A DNA stretch of 64,000 nucleotides from Apricaphanius iberus (GCA_028564705.1 JAPXFQ010002095.1:310001-374000), one strand, 5' to 3'; shown: positions 45,870 to 58,230, numbered from the stretch's first letter. Made by a program: numbers and translations. Notes: a model not told the origin generated them from the letters alone.

Positions 45870-47045
45870 AGATCAGCAGCAGCCACATGCTGATTGAAAA
45901 ACTCTGCAAAGTTTGCTGAGTCCTTTGCTGGACCGATGTTGCCCATCCAGCAGGGGGCGTTATAGCTGAGCAGGATACCAGACCATGTGGAGCTTCTATT
46001 GGGAGAAACATACTGAGAGAAAACTGGGTTAACAATCGCAATACAGGCAGAAAAAAAAAATATGGAGAGTAGTAGGAGTGAAAAGTAGAAGAGTGGAGAA
46101 AAGTGGTCAGTCTGTCCTCCAACAGTCTAAACCTATAGCAGCATAATTACAAAAATAGCCCAGGATAACCTAAGCCATTCTAACTATAAGCTTTATCAGA
46201 AAGGAAGGTTTTAAGCCTAGTCTTAAAAACAGACAGACTATCTGCCTCATGGACTAAAACTGGGAGCTGGTTCCACAGGAGAGGAGCCTGATAACTAAAA
46301 GATCTGCCTCCTATTCTACTTTCAGAAATCCTAGGAACTACCAGTAGACCTGCATTCTGAGAACAAAGTTCTCTGTTAGGAACATATGGAACAATCAGAT
46401 CTCTGATGTACGATGGAGCTGATTATTAAGGGCTTTATACGTAAGGAGGAGGATCTTAAACTCTATTCTGGATTTAACAGGGAGCCAATGGAGAGAAGCT
46501 AAAACAGGAGAAATGTGATCTCTGTTTTTAATATTCATCAGAACTCTTGCTGCAGCAATTTGGATCAACTGAACGCTTTTGATTGCATTTTTTTGACTTT
46601 CTGAATAAGAAATTACAGTAGCCCAGCCTTGAAGTAACAAATGCATGGACTAGTTTCTCTGCATCACTCCTGGACAGGATGTTTCTAATTTTAGCAATAT
46701 TCCGGAGGTGAAAGAAAAAAAATCCTAGAAAACTGTTTAATATGGGATTTAAATGTCATGTATTGGTCAAAAATTACACCGAAGTTCTTTACATTTATCA
46801 GAGGCCAAATTAATGCCATCCAGATGAAGTGATTGATTTAGCAGTTTTCTTTTTAAAGGTTCTGGTCCAAAGACAACAACTTCCGTCTTATCTGAATTAA
46901 AAGTAGAAAATTCCTCCAGGTTTTCATGTCTTTCAGGAATGCTTGTAATCTACCTAACTGATTGGTTTCATCAGGTTTTATTGATAAATATAATTGTGTA
47001 TCATCAGCACAACTGTGGAAATTCATTCCATCATTCATCATTCAT
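45870..47045 (-). pseudogene. L2-type LINE remnant in SLC16 intron 1
   Basis: The minus strand shows, in broken frames, the catalytic box region (46853-47041: CADDTQLYLSIKPDE, Tyr of YADD changed to Cys) and the C-terminal box (46395-46646: NRDHISPVLASLHWLPVKSRIEFKILLLTYKALN), then a 3' region running to about 45870. It is antisense to the host gene, 5'-truncated and frameshifted between the two boxes. It is a different and older L2 subfamily than 19328-21030. Confidence 0.8.
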
Positions 47046-47200
47046 TAGCTAGGCCTAACTGAGCAAAAAGAAAATGTTATCTCTTTTTTTTAAAAGAAAA
47101 TCATAAAGCATTTTCTTTAAGCAGGAAAATGTAACTATATTCCTTCTAGTTTTCAAAGCCATGGGTGCTGAGCTTTGGCCTCTCTGTTGTTTCCTTTCAG

Positions 47201-47344
47201 CCCCGGTAGCCTCGGCCCTCAGCGCACGCTTCAGCCATTGCTCTGTGGTCATCATGGGCGGCCTGATCTGCAGCGCAGCAGTTGTGTTTGGATCGTTTGC
47301 TCGCAATCTGACTGAACTCTACATAACTATCGGTTTCCTGAATG
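47201..47344 (+). CDS. SLC16 monocarboxylate transporter, coding exon 2
   Basis: Acceptor TTTCCTTTCAG at 47190-47200 and donor GTGAGT at 47345. The 144 bases are phase 1 on both sides and encode residues 73-121 (APVASALSARFSHCSVV... to GFLNG), helices 2-3 of the carrier. Including the split codons, the join with exon 1 gives IHIAAPVAS and the join with exon 3 gives FLNGFGYAL, both normal for the family. Intron 2 (47345-50212) contains dispersed repeats. Confidence 0.92.
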
Positions 47345-47437
47345 GTGAGTGATGCAACTAGAATGAGAAACCATGAGTAAAGTTAAGGTCAAAAAAAAAC
47401 TGACTATCATTTGTTTACTTAGCATTTCAAAAGAAAA

Positions 47438-49130
47438 ATAAATGGGGGTTTATTTTTAAAAGTCATTTTTGGGTCCATGTTATTTATTCCTTTATATAGC
47501 TCAGTTTCAAAATTTGTAGTTAGCAAGTTAAATATTTAGTTTACAAATTCTTATTTAGCTTGTAAACTAAAATGTTAGCCAATACGCAAATTTACTCACT
47601 AATAAGTGGAAATAGAGCTCCAGACGTCATGTGACTTTCAGAGCATAGCCGGCATGCATGCAGAAATAAATCTAATGAAATGAACGTTGCAGTCTGTGAT
47701 TTTGCACTGTTGCAGTTTGCTACCCATTTTAAAACGGAAGACATTATTTTATATACCAGAAAATGATTAAACATCTCCGACCCTTACCATGCCCCTGGGA
47801 TACTTCAGAAGCTGTCAGAGCGGCTAGGTTATTTCCTTGTTCTTTTAATGTGTCAATATCTGACCATTAATCAATCATTGCTTAAAAAAAAAAGTTACAC
47901 CTTAATCTGGTCCTCGCTGTGATCACAAGACATGCAAACAGTAGCATGCAGACATCACAAAGATTGGTACGATTCTGCAAAGTTTTGCCTTATGTTTTTA
48001 GTTGTTGCTATGTGAGCAATACAGAAAAATTCACTGCAAAATCACTGAAGGAAGCCTGCTGAGAATCCTGATAAAAGCAAAATATCTGTTTAGTTTCCTG
48101 TTCCACTGCCACAGATGCGTTTTCAGTGTTCATTATCCATTATCATTAAAACTGGACACAATTTGATCACAATCCTTAGAAATACTAATGAAAAATCTAA
48201 TTTTATATTACATGTTTGGGTGAAGTTACTTGAAATGAAACGGTCACCACACAAGCCAAATCCATTGATAGACGGTTCCAACGCTTCGTTCTCCTTCATC
48301 GCGCTCCAAGTAGAAATCCATCTTTCCCTCCCAGACGGATCTTTTGGGATGTAATAAAAGGTTCTGTCTTTATTCTGACCTCAGTTGTTTATGCACCCAG
48401 GGGAACAACAAGAGTCAACCCTTTTTGCGATGCTGGAAAACAGTTTAATAGCCAGACAGCGACTTAAGCTTGTTTCCATTTTTTCCTGCCAGTATGACGT
48501 CATCTCCTGGAGCTCTGTAGACTACCAAAATAAAAGCTGGGTCTGGCAGGCTGCACATTTTCTAATCATATTCATTTAAGGGTAAGGTTCCACCTTCAGC
48601 AGATTGTGATTGATGGGTACTGGTTCTAAATGAAATAATTCATAAATGGATCAAAACAGGGTCAGGTAATGGTCCTCGGATGTTAGGATTAATAACAACA
48701 CAATCAGACTAGCCAATCAAAGGTGAGAATGGGAAAACCATGCTAGATCTATAGATCTCTAAATGGATACATTTCCAATATTTGCTTGCATTTCAGTTTA
48801 AAATCTTGGATAAGCCATTTTAAATGCAATACAGACGTTTACTGACTGATTTACAGCGAAAGTGATGCACCAGCAGCAGGAGTTTATATTGAGGTTCACT
48901 GGATCCAGCTTTTATTCTGATAGTCCACTTCCACTTCTCTGCAACTGCATTTGAATCATATCAGCTCACTATCTCGCTCTGAGTTAAATATTTACTTCAA
49001 AGCCATATGTGTAGCTTTTTTAGCCTAGTATCTAAATAGTTTGCTTCTTACCTAAATATTTAGTTTGAAACTGACATTTATAAAAGAATACATAAAATGA
49101 CTTTTGATAGAAATCTGCCCTGCTCTTCAC
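47438..49130. repeat. Dispersed repeats in SLC16 intron 2
   Basis: AATGGGGGTTTATTTTTAAA at 47443 and ATAAAATGACTTTTGATAG near 49095 are diverged versions of the inverted ends of 14285-15025; AAATATTTAGTTT words fill both sides. Inside, ATTAAACATCTCCGACCCTTAC at 47766 is the reverse of 60707-60728, so a second element is nested here. Borders are approximate and there is no coding frame. Confidence 0.4.
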
Positions 49131-50212
49131 AAGTAGCAAGCTGAAATCACACAGAATTCCTTCACTTTTTCTTTCAACAAAATACAAAAAAAATTACTGA
49201 GGAAACAAATGTACCTTTAAGTTGGTATAATTAAAGAGTAACGGACCCCCTACCAGACCCCAAATCCGGCGACATCTTTGGTTTCGAAATTGCCTCAAAA
49301 TGCGCCGTTGCCTCGCGGATCACTAAGATGGATGGCTTGGCCCAGTCTGCTCTCTGAATACACAGCGGGACACAGACACAGAGGAAGACAAAAAGCAATA
49401 GCGACGCGAGCTCCATTGCATCAGCGGCAGGATGTCATCGGAAATCCTCGCCGACATCAGAAACCCAGGCTGAACCGGGAGCAAACCCTGATTCAAATTC
49501 AAGCACAGGGTAGTGCAGTGTAAAGTTTTAACCAGAAGATGAAACTCCACAAACAGTTTTCGGTACTAATTGAATATTTTTACTAAAATGGACTAAAATA
49601 CCAAAAATAATGACCGGACATGTACACAGTACTATTAGACACACATTTATAGTTTATCAGCAAAAAAGTGAGTTTTGGGTTGTGTTTGCTCCTTAAGAAT
49701 CATTGTCCTGATACAAAAAACAAAGACAGGGAAGTTTAGAGCAACAAAAAAAGCAGCGCTGTTTCCTTCAGCATCAACAGCACAAAGGAGCAACATCTTC
49801 CTGGTGTTTTCTAGCCATTCTTGAGCCTGACTCTGTCCTCTACAACTAGAACATGTATGACCGTCTCTGTCCTTCTAGCGCGAGTAGCCCTGCATGCAAA
49901 AGGAGTTTTAATGTGTTTTTTAGCAACCTCCCCTAGCCACTACCTCTATAATATTAAATCATAAAGTTATCCAGAACGTGAAGTCTAACCCTGTTTGTAA
50001 AGAAGCGTCTTTGTTTATCATATTCTACATTCTAAGGTTATGAAAACATTATTACGTATACTTTGAAAACTGTCTCCCCATTTTTTTCTCTTACAACAGG
50101 CTAAATAACCCAAACTACTCCTGTTAACTTTGAACTAACTTTACAATCTGTGTTCAACAGAGATGAGATGAGGGGGCGTTCTGAGAAGGTTTAACTCCTC
50201 CGTTTTTTGCAG
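49131..50212. other. Rest of SLC16 intron 2
   Basis: A GC-richer stretch with open frames on both strands at 49231-49550 has no known domain and is probably repeat-derived. The intron ends in the acceptor CGTTTTTTGCAG (50201-50212). Confidence 0.45.
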
Positions 50213-50895
50213 GCTTTGGCTACGCCTTAACCTGGACTCCCACCGTCACCATGCTAGGCATGTACTTTGAGAAGAAGCGTCCAGTGGCAAACGCTTTGGC
50301 CAGCGCTGGCGAATGTATTCTGACATTCAGCCTCACCCCTCTGTTCCAGCTGTTGATTGACAGCTTCTCTTGGAGGGGAGCTTTGCTCCTCCTCGGGGCG
50401 TTGCAGCTGAACCTGTGTGTATGCGGCATGCTGCTCAGACCTCAGACTTCTCTCAGTGTGGTCGAAGCAGAGGAGGAAAGCTTCCCAAAGGAGGACTTGG
50501 ATGAATCCAAGCTGAGCTTTCGAGTAGAAAGTGAACTGAACATGTTGGAATTGTCTGATCAGGAGAAAAATAAAAATTGTGTTCAAGATCCGGATGAGAC
50601 GTCTAGTTTGACCCAAAACGCTAAAAGCAACCCAAAGAGAACCAAACTGAGGACTACAATCCAACAATATGTAGATTACACACTGATCACCAACGGCAGG
50701 TTCATGGTTTACTCCATGTTCGGGGTGTTTGCCGCGCTGGGGTTCTTCGCCCCGTCTCTCTTCCTGGTTCCATACGCTCGCAGTAAAGGAATCAAAGAGT
50801 ACCAGGCAGCTGCCCTCCTATCCATCTCTGCAGTGTTGGACCTCTTCGGAAGAGTCTTCTTTGGCTGGGTGGCAAACCTGAGACTTGTTGAGACG
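50213..50895 (+). CDS. SLC16 monocarboxylate transporter, coding exon 3 (large central exon)
   Basis: Residues 121-348. It contains the second MCT signature YFEKKRPVANALASAGE (from residue 138), helices 4-6 with FSWRGALLLLGALQLNLC, an acidic, low-complexity cytoplasmic loop of about 65 residues between helices 6 and 7 (EAEEESFPKED... NPKRTK), then helices 7-8. In helix 8 Asp330 and Arg334 (LDLFGRVFFGW) have the i, i+4 spacing of the catalytic Asp302/Arg306 pair of MCT1, so transport is likely conserved. The large central exon is usual for SLC16 genes. The donor GTATGT at 50896 leaves phase 0; intron 3 is only 162 bases. Confidence 0.93.
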
Positions 50896-51057
50896 GTATG
50901 TTTTCTTTATCACAGCCGTGTATTTCTGTACAGTTGTTTAATAGATTGTTTCAGTCTGTCCTTTAGCAGGTTTTACCTTGTCCTTGACATTAAAATCTGA
51001 ATATAACTTTTAACATGATTTATTGCTAAACTACAGTCTCCTGTCTGCTCTGACCAG

Positions 51058-51298
51058 GTCCAGCAGCTGACAGCCACAGTGATTCTGCTCGGCATCGTTT
51101 TACTCCTCTGCCCTCTGGCCTCCACTTTCCCAGAGCTGGCTGCTTTCAGCGCCGCTCACGGCCTGGTGTACGGCGCCACGGTGGCCATCCATATCACGGT
51201 GCTGCCCGAGGTGGTCGGGGTGGAGAGGCTAGGCAGCGCTCTGGGCTTCTTCATGCTCATACGCAGCAGCGGAGGCTTGCTTGGACCACCCATCGCTG
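51058..51298 (+). CDS. SLC16 monocarboxylate transporter, coding exon 4
   Basis: Residues 349-428 plus one base, with acceptor TCTGACCAG and donor GTAAGA. It encodes helices 9-11: VQQLTATVILLGIVLLL, the GLVYGATVAIHITVLPEVVG segment, and GSALGFFMLIRSSGGLLGPPIAG, the conserved GPPIAG box. It joins exon 5 to give PPIAGFFID. Confidence 0.93.
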
Positions 51299-51369
51299 GT
51301 AAGATTTGATAGTCAGCGGCAAACACACAGCCTGGCCTGCTATGCAGGACAGTCCCCGTCAAAATTCAC

Positions 51370-51960
51370 AAGAAATAAGTAAATAACTAACTTTATAGTT
51401 CAATAAATGTGGAAATAATTCAATAAAAGGGGAATAAGTAAATAAATACAATTAAAATATATGTTAAAAAAAAAGTGAAAATACAGTAAAATTGGAAATA
51501 AATTATTCCATAAATTTGAAAATAAATAGTTAAATTAATGTGGAAATAAATAATAAAAAAGTATGGAAATAATAAGCGGTTAAGAAGATGGATGGATGGA
51601 TGGATGGATGGATGGAAATAAACTTAGCAATAACTTATTTTATTTATTTATTTGCAAATGTATTTCCTTTTTTTATTCCCACATTTATTTTTTTATTTAA
51701 AAAAGGAATTTCCTCACTTATTTATTTATACTGCAATAAACACAAAATGTGGAAATAAGTAAATGTATGGGTAAATAAAACGTAAAATTAATATGTGAAT
51801 AAATTTGTGAGAATACATAAAAGATTTGGTCATGCATTTCCACATTTATTTATTAACAAATTCATTTTATTTTCATAAGTATTTATTTCCACACTTTTTT
51901 ATTTATTTCACATGTATTTGATTATTTATTTCCACTTTTATCTAGTTATATATTTCTCTC
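51370..51960. repeat. AT-rich palindromic repeat with a SINE tail in its centre
   Basis: The left half repeats GGAAATAA/AATAAATA words (51410-51570) and the right half repeats the complement (TTATTTCC, TATTTATT; 51630-51950), forming a large imperfect hairpin. In the middle, 51574-51616 (AAGCGGTTAAGAAGATGGAT plus GGAT repeats) is the 3' end of the same SINE family as 31722-32087, in + orientation. Confidence 0.55.
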
Positions 51961-53599
51961 AAGTGGGTAAACAGATAAGGTAAAAAAATCTGAATCTTTT
52001 CTTACATTAAAAACAATTAGCTAAAATAAAGGCATCAATAAAATACTTACAACTGATACTAGAACACAGCTAAAGAGAAACATAAATAAATTAAATAATC
52101 CCCTAAAATTAAACTAAGCAATGAAAAATAGCTCCACTTTAGCCAAAGTTTGGAAATCAGGGAAAAATTTTCCCGTTGAAATCGGAAAATGGAGAGACTC
52201 TTTTTGTTTTTCCTGACCTGCATTAACTCTTCAAGATGCTGACAGCTCCCAGTCAGAGAGATGCATTGAGTACGGTGTCCAGGTTTAAGATGATGCTCAG
52301 ATGCTTTAATGGGAATCAGCCTTTCTGATTTATTTAATGTGTGTAAAGTTGAAAATGTCTGCGCGTCTGCACCAAGTGGTCAGAGGTGTGAAAACAAATC
52401 TCTCAAAATGGCCGACGACCTTCAGATTTTATTTTTTTTGTCAGTGATCTAAAAAAAAACGATAAAATGTATAAAATATTCAATGAACACAATCACTGAT
52501 CAAATGTAACCCGAACTACCGTAGTTTTCTAGTGTTAATCGTGTGTCCAGTTAATGATGTAATGGACATAAGGGGAGTCTAGACACCAAAATACTTTTTG
52601 GACCCACTGTATGAAGGAATGTCTGTCTGTTTGTTATAAGTTAAGAAGTAAAACATGATTTGTCTAGGAAATAGTTGTGTGGTTCAGCAGGAAATGGCTC
52701 CTTTACACCATTTTTCTCCATCATCCAGTTTAACCCAGAGCTCGATCCTGAAGCTGCTCCGCTACGCAGCAACAACTTTTGGTTCATGATTATGTCAAAT
52801 GTTCCGCTAGATCGAAGTTCTAAATAATCAAAGCTGCAATGTTAATTTCATGGCTGTTGGTTTTCTAAATGTCTGTTCATGCTGCTAAATTGATTTTCCT
52901 TCCAACTAACCATATCTATTCCTTAAATTGGAAATACAAGTTTGTTGGGTTTCTTTTTAATATGAAGCAGAAACAATCAGCCAGACCAAACTTAATGTAA
53001 AGCCTTATTTAAAGTTCTTTACATCCTATGATAAAGAGAGTGTCTCATTGTGCTATTGAAAAGATCTAATATGTACAGTCTTAATATTTAGTATCTTTCC
53101 ACCTCATTTATGTTTCTTGTAGTCCCTCTTTATAACTTATAGCTGCTGGATATTTATTTTCTACAAAGATATAAACTTGACTTATCTACTTTTCCTGCAC
53201 CCTTTACCCTTGCATTCCTGCCTCATGAACTATTTGAAGACTGTTAAAGAAGCACCATGACGTCCGATCCTGAACAGCAGCAGTAATTACGGCTGGAGTT
53301 CCTGCAGAGATGTTTCTGCCTCTGACCCCATCCCCATCCGCTGCAGCTATCTGGCTGATACTCAGAAATGTATCATTTGCATGGTTCATTTGACACAATT
53401 TATGGATGTCTAAGAAGGCTGAGCAGCAATCAGAGAATGGGAGTAATAAGAGTTCTTGAAGTGTGACACATTGTAGGTTTTTCCAACTGGCTCTAAATCC
53501 ACTTTTTTTTTTCTCCCCCTGCAAGTTATTAACTGCTGCAGAAGTATGTGACTGTTATGTGTCAGGTGGAAAAAGTTATGGATCACAACCTGGAGGGAC

Positions 53600-54055
53600 A
53601 TAGGTCCTGATTTATCAACGGTTTGCGCTTGTTAAAACCCACGCAAACCGCACAGCATCGCAAAAGCAGACTCTGGCTGATCTATCAACACGGCGCAGAA
53701 AGCATTGCGCCAGTTAAACCCACAGCAAGACGCACGCAATCCATTTAGCGCTTTTGCCCTTGATGAATATGCAAACTGGGTGTTTCTGTAAGAAGACACA
53801 GAATATTGGGAGGAGAAAAGGCAAAGAAGTAGGCGTTCCAGGCGCAGTTTGAATTACTAAGAATAAAAATGTTTGCACTGGATATTTTAGCGTCTATTTT
53901 TAGCACTTCTGAAAAGCAGGTCTTAAATTTGCGCTACAACATTCAACATGAGATTATTACTGGCAAACAAAAAAAGTCATTCACACACAAAATGAACTAA
54001 GAGTAATTAACACTCTAATGGCCATAAACCTGATAGTTATGTAAATATGGCTGCT
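53600..54055. repeat. Possible Harbinger-like MITE end
   Basis: GGTCCTGATTTATCAACGGTTTGCG at 53604 resembles PIF/Harbinger MITE ends in teleosts. It is followed by an inverted partner within 40 bases (GGTTTGCG...CGCAAACC, 53621-53650) and CG-containing text. The distal end was not found. Confidence 0.35.
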
Positions 54056-54059
54056 TGGC

Positions 54060-54320
54060 CACGGGGATTCCCTTTGGCTGACTGGTGAGCGCACATGACT
54101 TTCACCTGGGAGTCATGAGATCAAATCCTGCCCAGGCCCTCGTAGTGTACCATGCCACATTTGGCGTTGCTGGCAGGATCCATGTGAGACTGGTAATAAG
54201 TCCATGGATTCGAAATTGGTGGCACCCTGCACGGAAGCACGAGGACGTGGTTGTGATAAGAGGGGGAGAGATGGATCAAATCCTGCCCAGGCCCTCGTTG
54301 TGTACCATGCCACAAATATT
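54060..54320 (+). repeat. tRNA-like SINE head with a 44-base internal duplication
   Basis: TGGCTGACTGGTGAGCGCAC (54076, A-box-like) and AGATCAAATCCTGCCCAGG (54118, B-box-like) have tRNA-type spacing. The stretch from GATCAAATCCTGCCC to GTACCATGCCACA at 54119-54162 recurs almost unchanged at 54274-54317 (one difference), 155 bases apart. This is either two tandem copies of the same retroposon, the second 5'-truncated, or a local duplication. Confidence 0.5.
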
Positions 54321-55485
54321 TACCAGTTTTCCCCCAAAGTTGCATCAGAACTCACTGCGCTCTCAGCTGAGCTCACATGATCCTCATTAGTTTCTCACGC
54401 AGTGGATGATCTTCCTGGAGTACAATTAATAAAATGTAGTAATTATAATACCACAATGATAAATGGTGTTATATATGACATTTTAAAAACAAAATTCAGA
54501 CATGAATTCAGACATCAGGCACTACGATGTGTGCATGCAGCAGAGAGCAGCGCATGTTGCATGAATTACATTTATTACTGACAAACAGCAAACAGAATTC
54601 ACAGCATTTTAGCCTAATTTTTGTGCCAAAGACGCATCATGGATCCATGTGCATCATTCCTCGTCTTTCTAGCCGTGGTGCAGCTCGCATTAGCATTTAG
54701 AACGCTGACGGAAAAATCTAAATCTGTGCCTACTTCGTGTTGTCAGACAGGTTGGTGAATTATTAGTTAATTCACAGTTGACAATGGAGGCCAGCTTGTT
54801 TTTATCTTAAAGTCATCATTTAAAAACCTTATTTTGGTATTCACGCAGATTATCTCTGTCTGATCAAAAAGTTATTTAGATTATCTGAAACATGTCAGAG
54901 TTACAAAAAAAAGCAAAGAAAAGAAACACCGAAACCAAATCAGGCACTAAAAGCAGCAACTATTTGTACCTAAACTTTAGAAGAGTTGAATTAATTTATT
55001 AACTGGCAGCTAAAATTTTTGAAAAAAGTTTACTATTTGATTAACTCTTTGTTTGCATCTTTAAATCTCAGATTTATTATCAATGATCACCCTTTTCTTA
55101 TTAGTTCCTCTTTATTCTGTTGTTTGCCTTGAATGTTTTCACGACTGATGCACATATTAACGTTTTAGTCATCATTCTTTGGGCTAAATCTGATTTCAGC
55201 TAAATCTGAATCTGAAAGGCTACAAATATAGACAGTGGTGTATATTTTTAACTCAGTCTGATGCTATTTACTGATATTTCTACAGGACTTCTAATACTTT
55301 GAAGTCATGCCTTTTAAAGCAGCCTCAAAGACAGACAAGCTGCATCATTTTTGTTTTTTTCCCGTTAATAGCAGTATCTTGCAGTAGGTATATTTGGCTG
55401 TGTGACCAGTGTGGGTGCTTCAGTAGGTTTAAATGATTGACCACATTAAAATCTTTATACTTACACTTTTCTGCTTTACTTTTAG
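54321..55485. other. Distal part of SLC16 intron 4, little recognised
   Basis: Only a fragment at 54688-54725 (CTCGCATTAGCATTTAGAAC, then GACGGAAAAATCTAAATCTG) is shared with 6566-6640. The rest is AT-rich and unassigned. Confidence 0.4.
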
Positions 55486-55649
55486 GTTTCTTCATTGACA
55501 AGATGGAGAACTACGGGACAGGCTTCCTCATGTCTGGAGTGGCCCTCATCGTCTCCGCTCTGTTCCTTCTGATTCTGCACCAGATGAACCGAAGGAGTCA
55601 GCGAACTGTCACGGCTACACGAAAGAGTGGGACAAAGTGTCCCAGTTAG
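55486..55649 (+). CDS. SLC16 monocarboxylate transporter, last coding exon
   Basis: After the acceptor TTTTAG the exon encodes residues 429-482: FFIDKMENYGTGFLMSGVAL with helix 12 (SALFLLIL), then a short basic cytoplasmic tail (NRRSQRTVTATRKSGTKCPS) and TAG at 55647-55649. The tail is much shorter than in MCT1-4 and lacks their long acidic C-terminus. Helix 12 shows that the fold is complete. Confidence 0.92.
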
Positions 55650-56025
55650 AGAAAAACAGCCACACATGGAGAACTCTGTGGTTCATGTGTCCGGCTCTTA
55701 TCTGGATCAAATCAAATCAAAAATCTTTCGATGTGAGGTCAGCAGAGGTCAGAACCCAGCAAACTAGCTCATGTTAAACATAATCTACAGGGTCAGCTTT
55801 GTGTCATCAGAAGATGAACGCTGCATGCCTGAGTAAACGATCGGGATATTTAGCATTAAATGTTTCTGTTTGGTTGATTTTTTTTTACATCTTTTTTTAT
55901 GTTTGGGAAGATCTTTATGTTCAAAACCCTCACATTCAACTCTGCAGCTTCAACTCACAAATGTGCTTCAGTACACCTTGGGCTCTGTTTGAAAAGAAAT
56001 AAACAGGCTCTCCAATTATTTAAGA
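55650..56025 (+). promoter_or_regulatory. SLC16 gene 3' UTR with poly(A) signal at 55998-56003
   Basis: AATAAA at 55998-56003 lies 350 bases after the stop; a second AATAAA occurs near 56227. The first is the likely end of the transcript. Confidence 0.5.
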
Positions 56026-57608
56026 TTTACTACCGAGAAGCATCATTACTATAAAATATTCAACGATATTTGTGCTAATCATGTAGCTGAAGTTATAATT
56101 GGACTGTTTCTACAATCTAACATAACATCTGTTATCTGCTTGTACATTTTATTCAGTCTCTGTATTTCATGTGAGGCTGAAAAATGTTTTTTAATAAGAA
56201 ACATATTATATTTTCTGTTCATTTTAATAAAATATACACTGTTTCTGAAAATAGTTTGTCCTTTGTTGCTTCATGTACAGCAGGGATGACAAATTCGGGT
56301 TTAGTAAATCTTAATGCTTGTTTGTGGCTCCCTCTGGTGGAACCCTGCTTATATTGCAGCATTTCAAAATATGAATTCATACTTTATGAAGTTGTCAGCA
56401 GAGACAAAAGAGAACATAATGAAATAATCTTCAGAATGTATCCCATCCAATCCAGCTATATATAAATATTAGAGGAAACACAAAACATGAGGTAAACCAA
56501 CATGTTTGCCTTCCTGTTCTGACATTTATCAGCTTATTGGAGCCCCGCCTTTTAGAACTTTCAGTATGAAATCCCAGGTGATGAAGAGTTTAAAGTTTTG
56601 TAGATACACTGAGCATTAAAATGGTTAGACTGAGCTGCAAAAAGCCATAATCTCCTGGTAAATAAGCAAAGAAGAAATAAAATAATAACTAGGTCCATTG
56701 GGTAGCGATGAGCTCCACATTCTGCCAAAAGACACCAGGGGGACTGCATGGATTACGTGTTCGCCCTGGCCTCCGGCAGAGCGGGAACCACTGCAGTTGG
56801 GGTTTGGAAAGCTACAGACCCAGACTAGCTGTGGTAGAGGGATCCTTAAACACTCCAAACTCCAAGTTTTGCCCGCCGACACACCAACTACCAAGCTGAG
56901 CGGCTGTCCATCTGTCTGCAGCTAGTAAAAGTTTATAATATAATATGTGAGAGGCGAGGTGCTGTGGTGGAGACATTACCAGGCCTGGGTGTCCAGGTGA
57001 GGAAGCTGTTCATGGCTCACTTCTCTTCGGAGAGAGCGGGGCTTTTTGCAGCCACAACGGCTCCTTTAAGAGCCACCAACTCTTTAGAGCATTCCTGTCT
57101 AAATAGTTTAACCTCTTCTTAATGTTTATGTTTTTATTCCTGTATCTGTATAGAAAACAGCTGGTGTCATGAAGCTCGGGGTTATTAACCACGGTGTTTA
57201 TCAGTATTCATGTCCTGCTGAAGCTGTGACTCCATTCACTCAGTCACAGCATCACTGACACCTGTCAGCTGATTGGTTGTCGCGGCGCGACTTGAAGCTG
57301 GAGTTCTGATTTTTCTAACTTGAGCGGCAGACACGATAAGCGCGAATGCACAAAATGCACCACATAAAATGCAGCACGTATTTTCGGTCGCGACTGAAAC
57401 GCACCAGCTGCACTACTTTGTCATGTAAATCAGGCAGAAAATCTTTTTTGCGACACAAATCTGCTTCTGACGGTTCGAGAGATCCCCAATCGCGCTTCAT
57501 CGCGCTCCTTCATTGACTTTACATGTAAACCTGAAGCTCTGGTTGCGTCTGTCGCGTTCCGTGTGTAGGCTCCACATGTACTACTAAAATAAGAGCTGAC
57601 CTCTATAT
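56026..57608. other. Intergenic, nothing recognised
   Basis: Frames of up to 93 residues, some overlapping on both strands, lack known domains. No repeat is named. Confidence 0.4.
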
Positions 57609-57857
57609 GGACTGAACTTATATAGCGCTTTTCTAGTCTTACTGACCACTCAAAGCGCTTTACATTGAAGCCACATTCACCCATTCACACTCGCATTCAT
57701 ACACCGACACCCAACATGGCTCGGTAGGACAATGTAGAATTTGGGGGTTAAGTGCCTTGCCCAGGGGCACATCGACATGTGACTGGAGGAAGCTGGAATC
57801 GAACCTACGACCCTCCGATTGCAAGCCAACTACTCTACCACTGAGCCACAGTCGCCC
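57609..57857 (-). repeat. tRNA-derived SINE (acanthomorph type)
   Basis: On the minus strand the head at 57857 reads GGGCGACTGTGGCTCAGTGG (A box) and GGGTCGTAGGTTCGATTCC (B box), followed by CACATGTCGATGTGCCCCTG and GGCAAGGCACTTAACCCCC. The tail at 57609-57660 (reverse: AAAGCGCTTTGAGTGGTCAG, then AAAAGCGCTATATAAGTTCA) is the common 3' end. The copy is nearly complete and little decayed. It is a different family from 31722-32087. Confidence 0.85.
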
Positions 57858-57859
57858 AC

Positions 57860-58230
57860 TATTATGACCTATATGACCTCCTGCTGCTGGTGCATCACTG
57901 TTGCTGTAATTCTATCCATAAACATCTGAAATGTTGGACATGTAAGGACAAAGAAAAAACAAACAATGTCAAAGATGAGTCATGAACAATGTTCAGTCCT
58001 ATTTTTGGTCTGCTTCCACTTATTGGCATGTAAATATGTAGGCTAAACTAAAAATTTGAGCTAAATTTTTAATTTGTAATAATTATTTAGCTAATTTAGC
58101 TTCCCAGGTTCAGCTATTTAGTCTGGAGTTAACTATGATATCTATAAATTAATAAATAACATGGATGCAAATGTGACTTTGTACTCCAAATTTTTTTCTG
58201 ATTGTGTAGCTTTACAAACGGCACCCCATA
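57860..58230. repeat. Partial copy of the AAATATTTA-rich inverted-repeat family
   Basis: CTCCTGCTGCTGGTGCATCAC, GTAATAATTATTTAGCTAATTTAGC and the TGGACATGTAAGG region resemble parts of 14285-15025 and 47438-49130. The ends are not resolved. Confidence 0.35.

Larger units (their letters stand above)
51299..55485 (+). other. SLC16 intron 4 (4.2 kb)
   Basis: Contains the palindromic AT-rich element at 51370-51960, a possible Harbinger-like end at 53600, and a SINE-like duplicated segment at 54060-54320. No alternative exon was recognised. The acceptor is TTTACTTTTAG. Confidence 0.8.

Noticed and set aside
3126..55649. Co-regulated unit of the channel and transporter genes
   Set aside because: Both are + strand membrane proteins, but 41 kb of repeats separates them and nothing in the sequence links them.
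57780..57857. Functional tRNA gene
   Set aside because: The A and B boxes belong to a SINE head. The full cloverleaf and 3' end are replaced by the SINE body.
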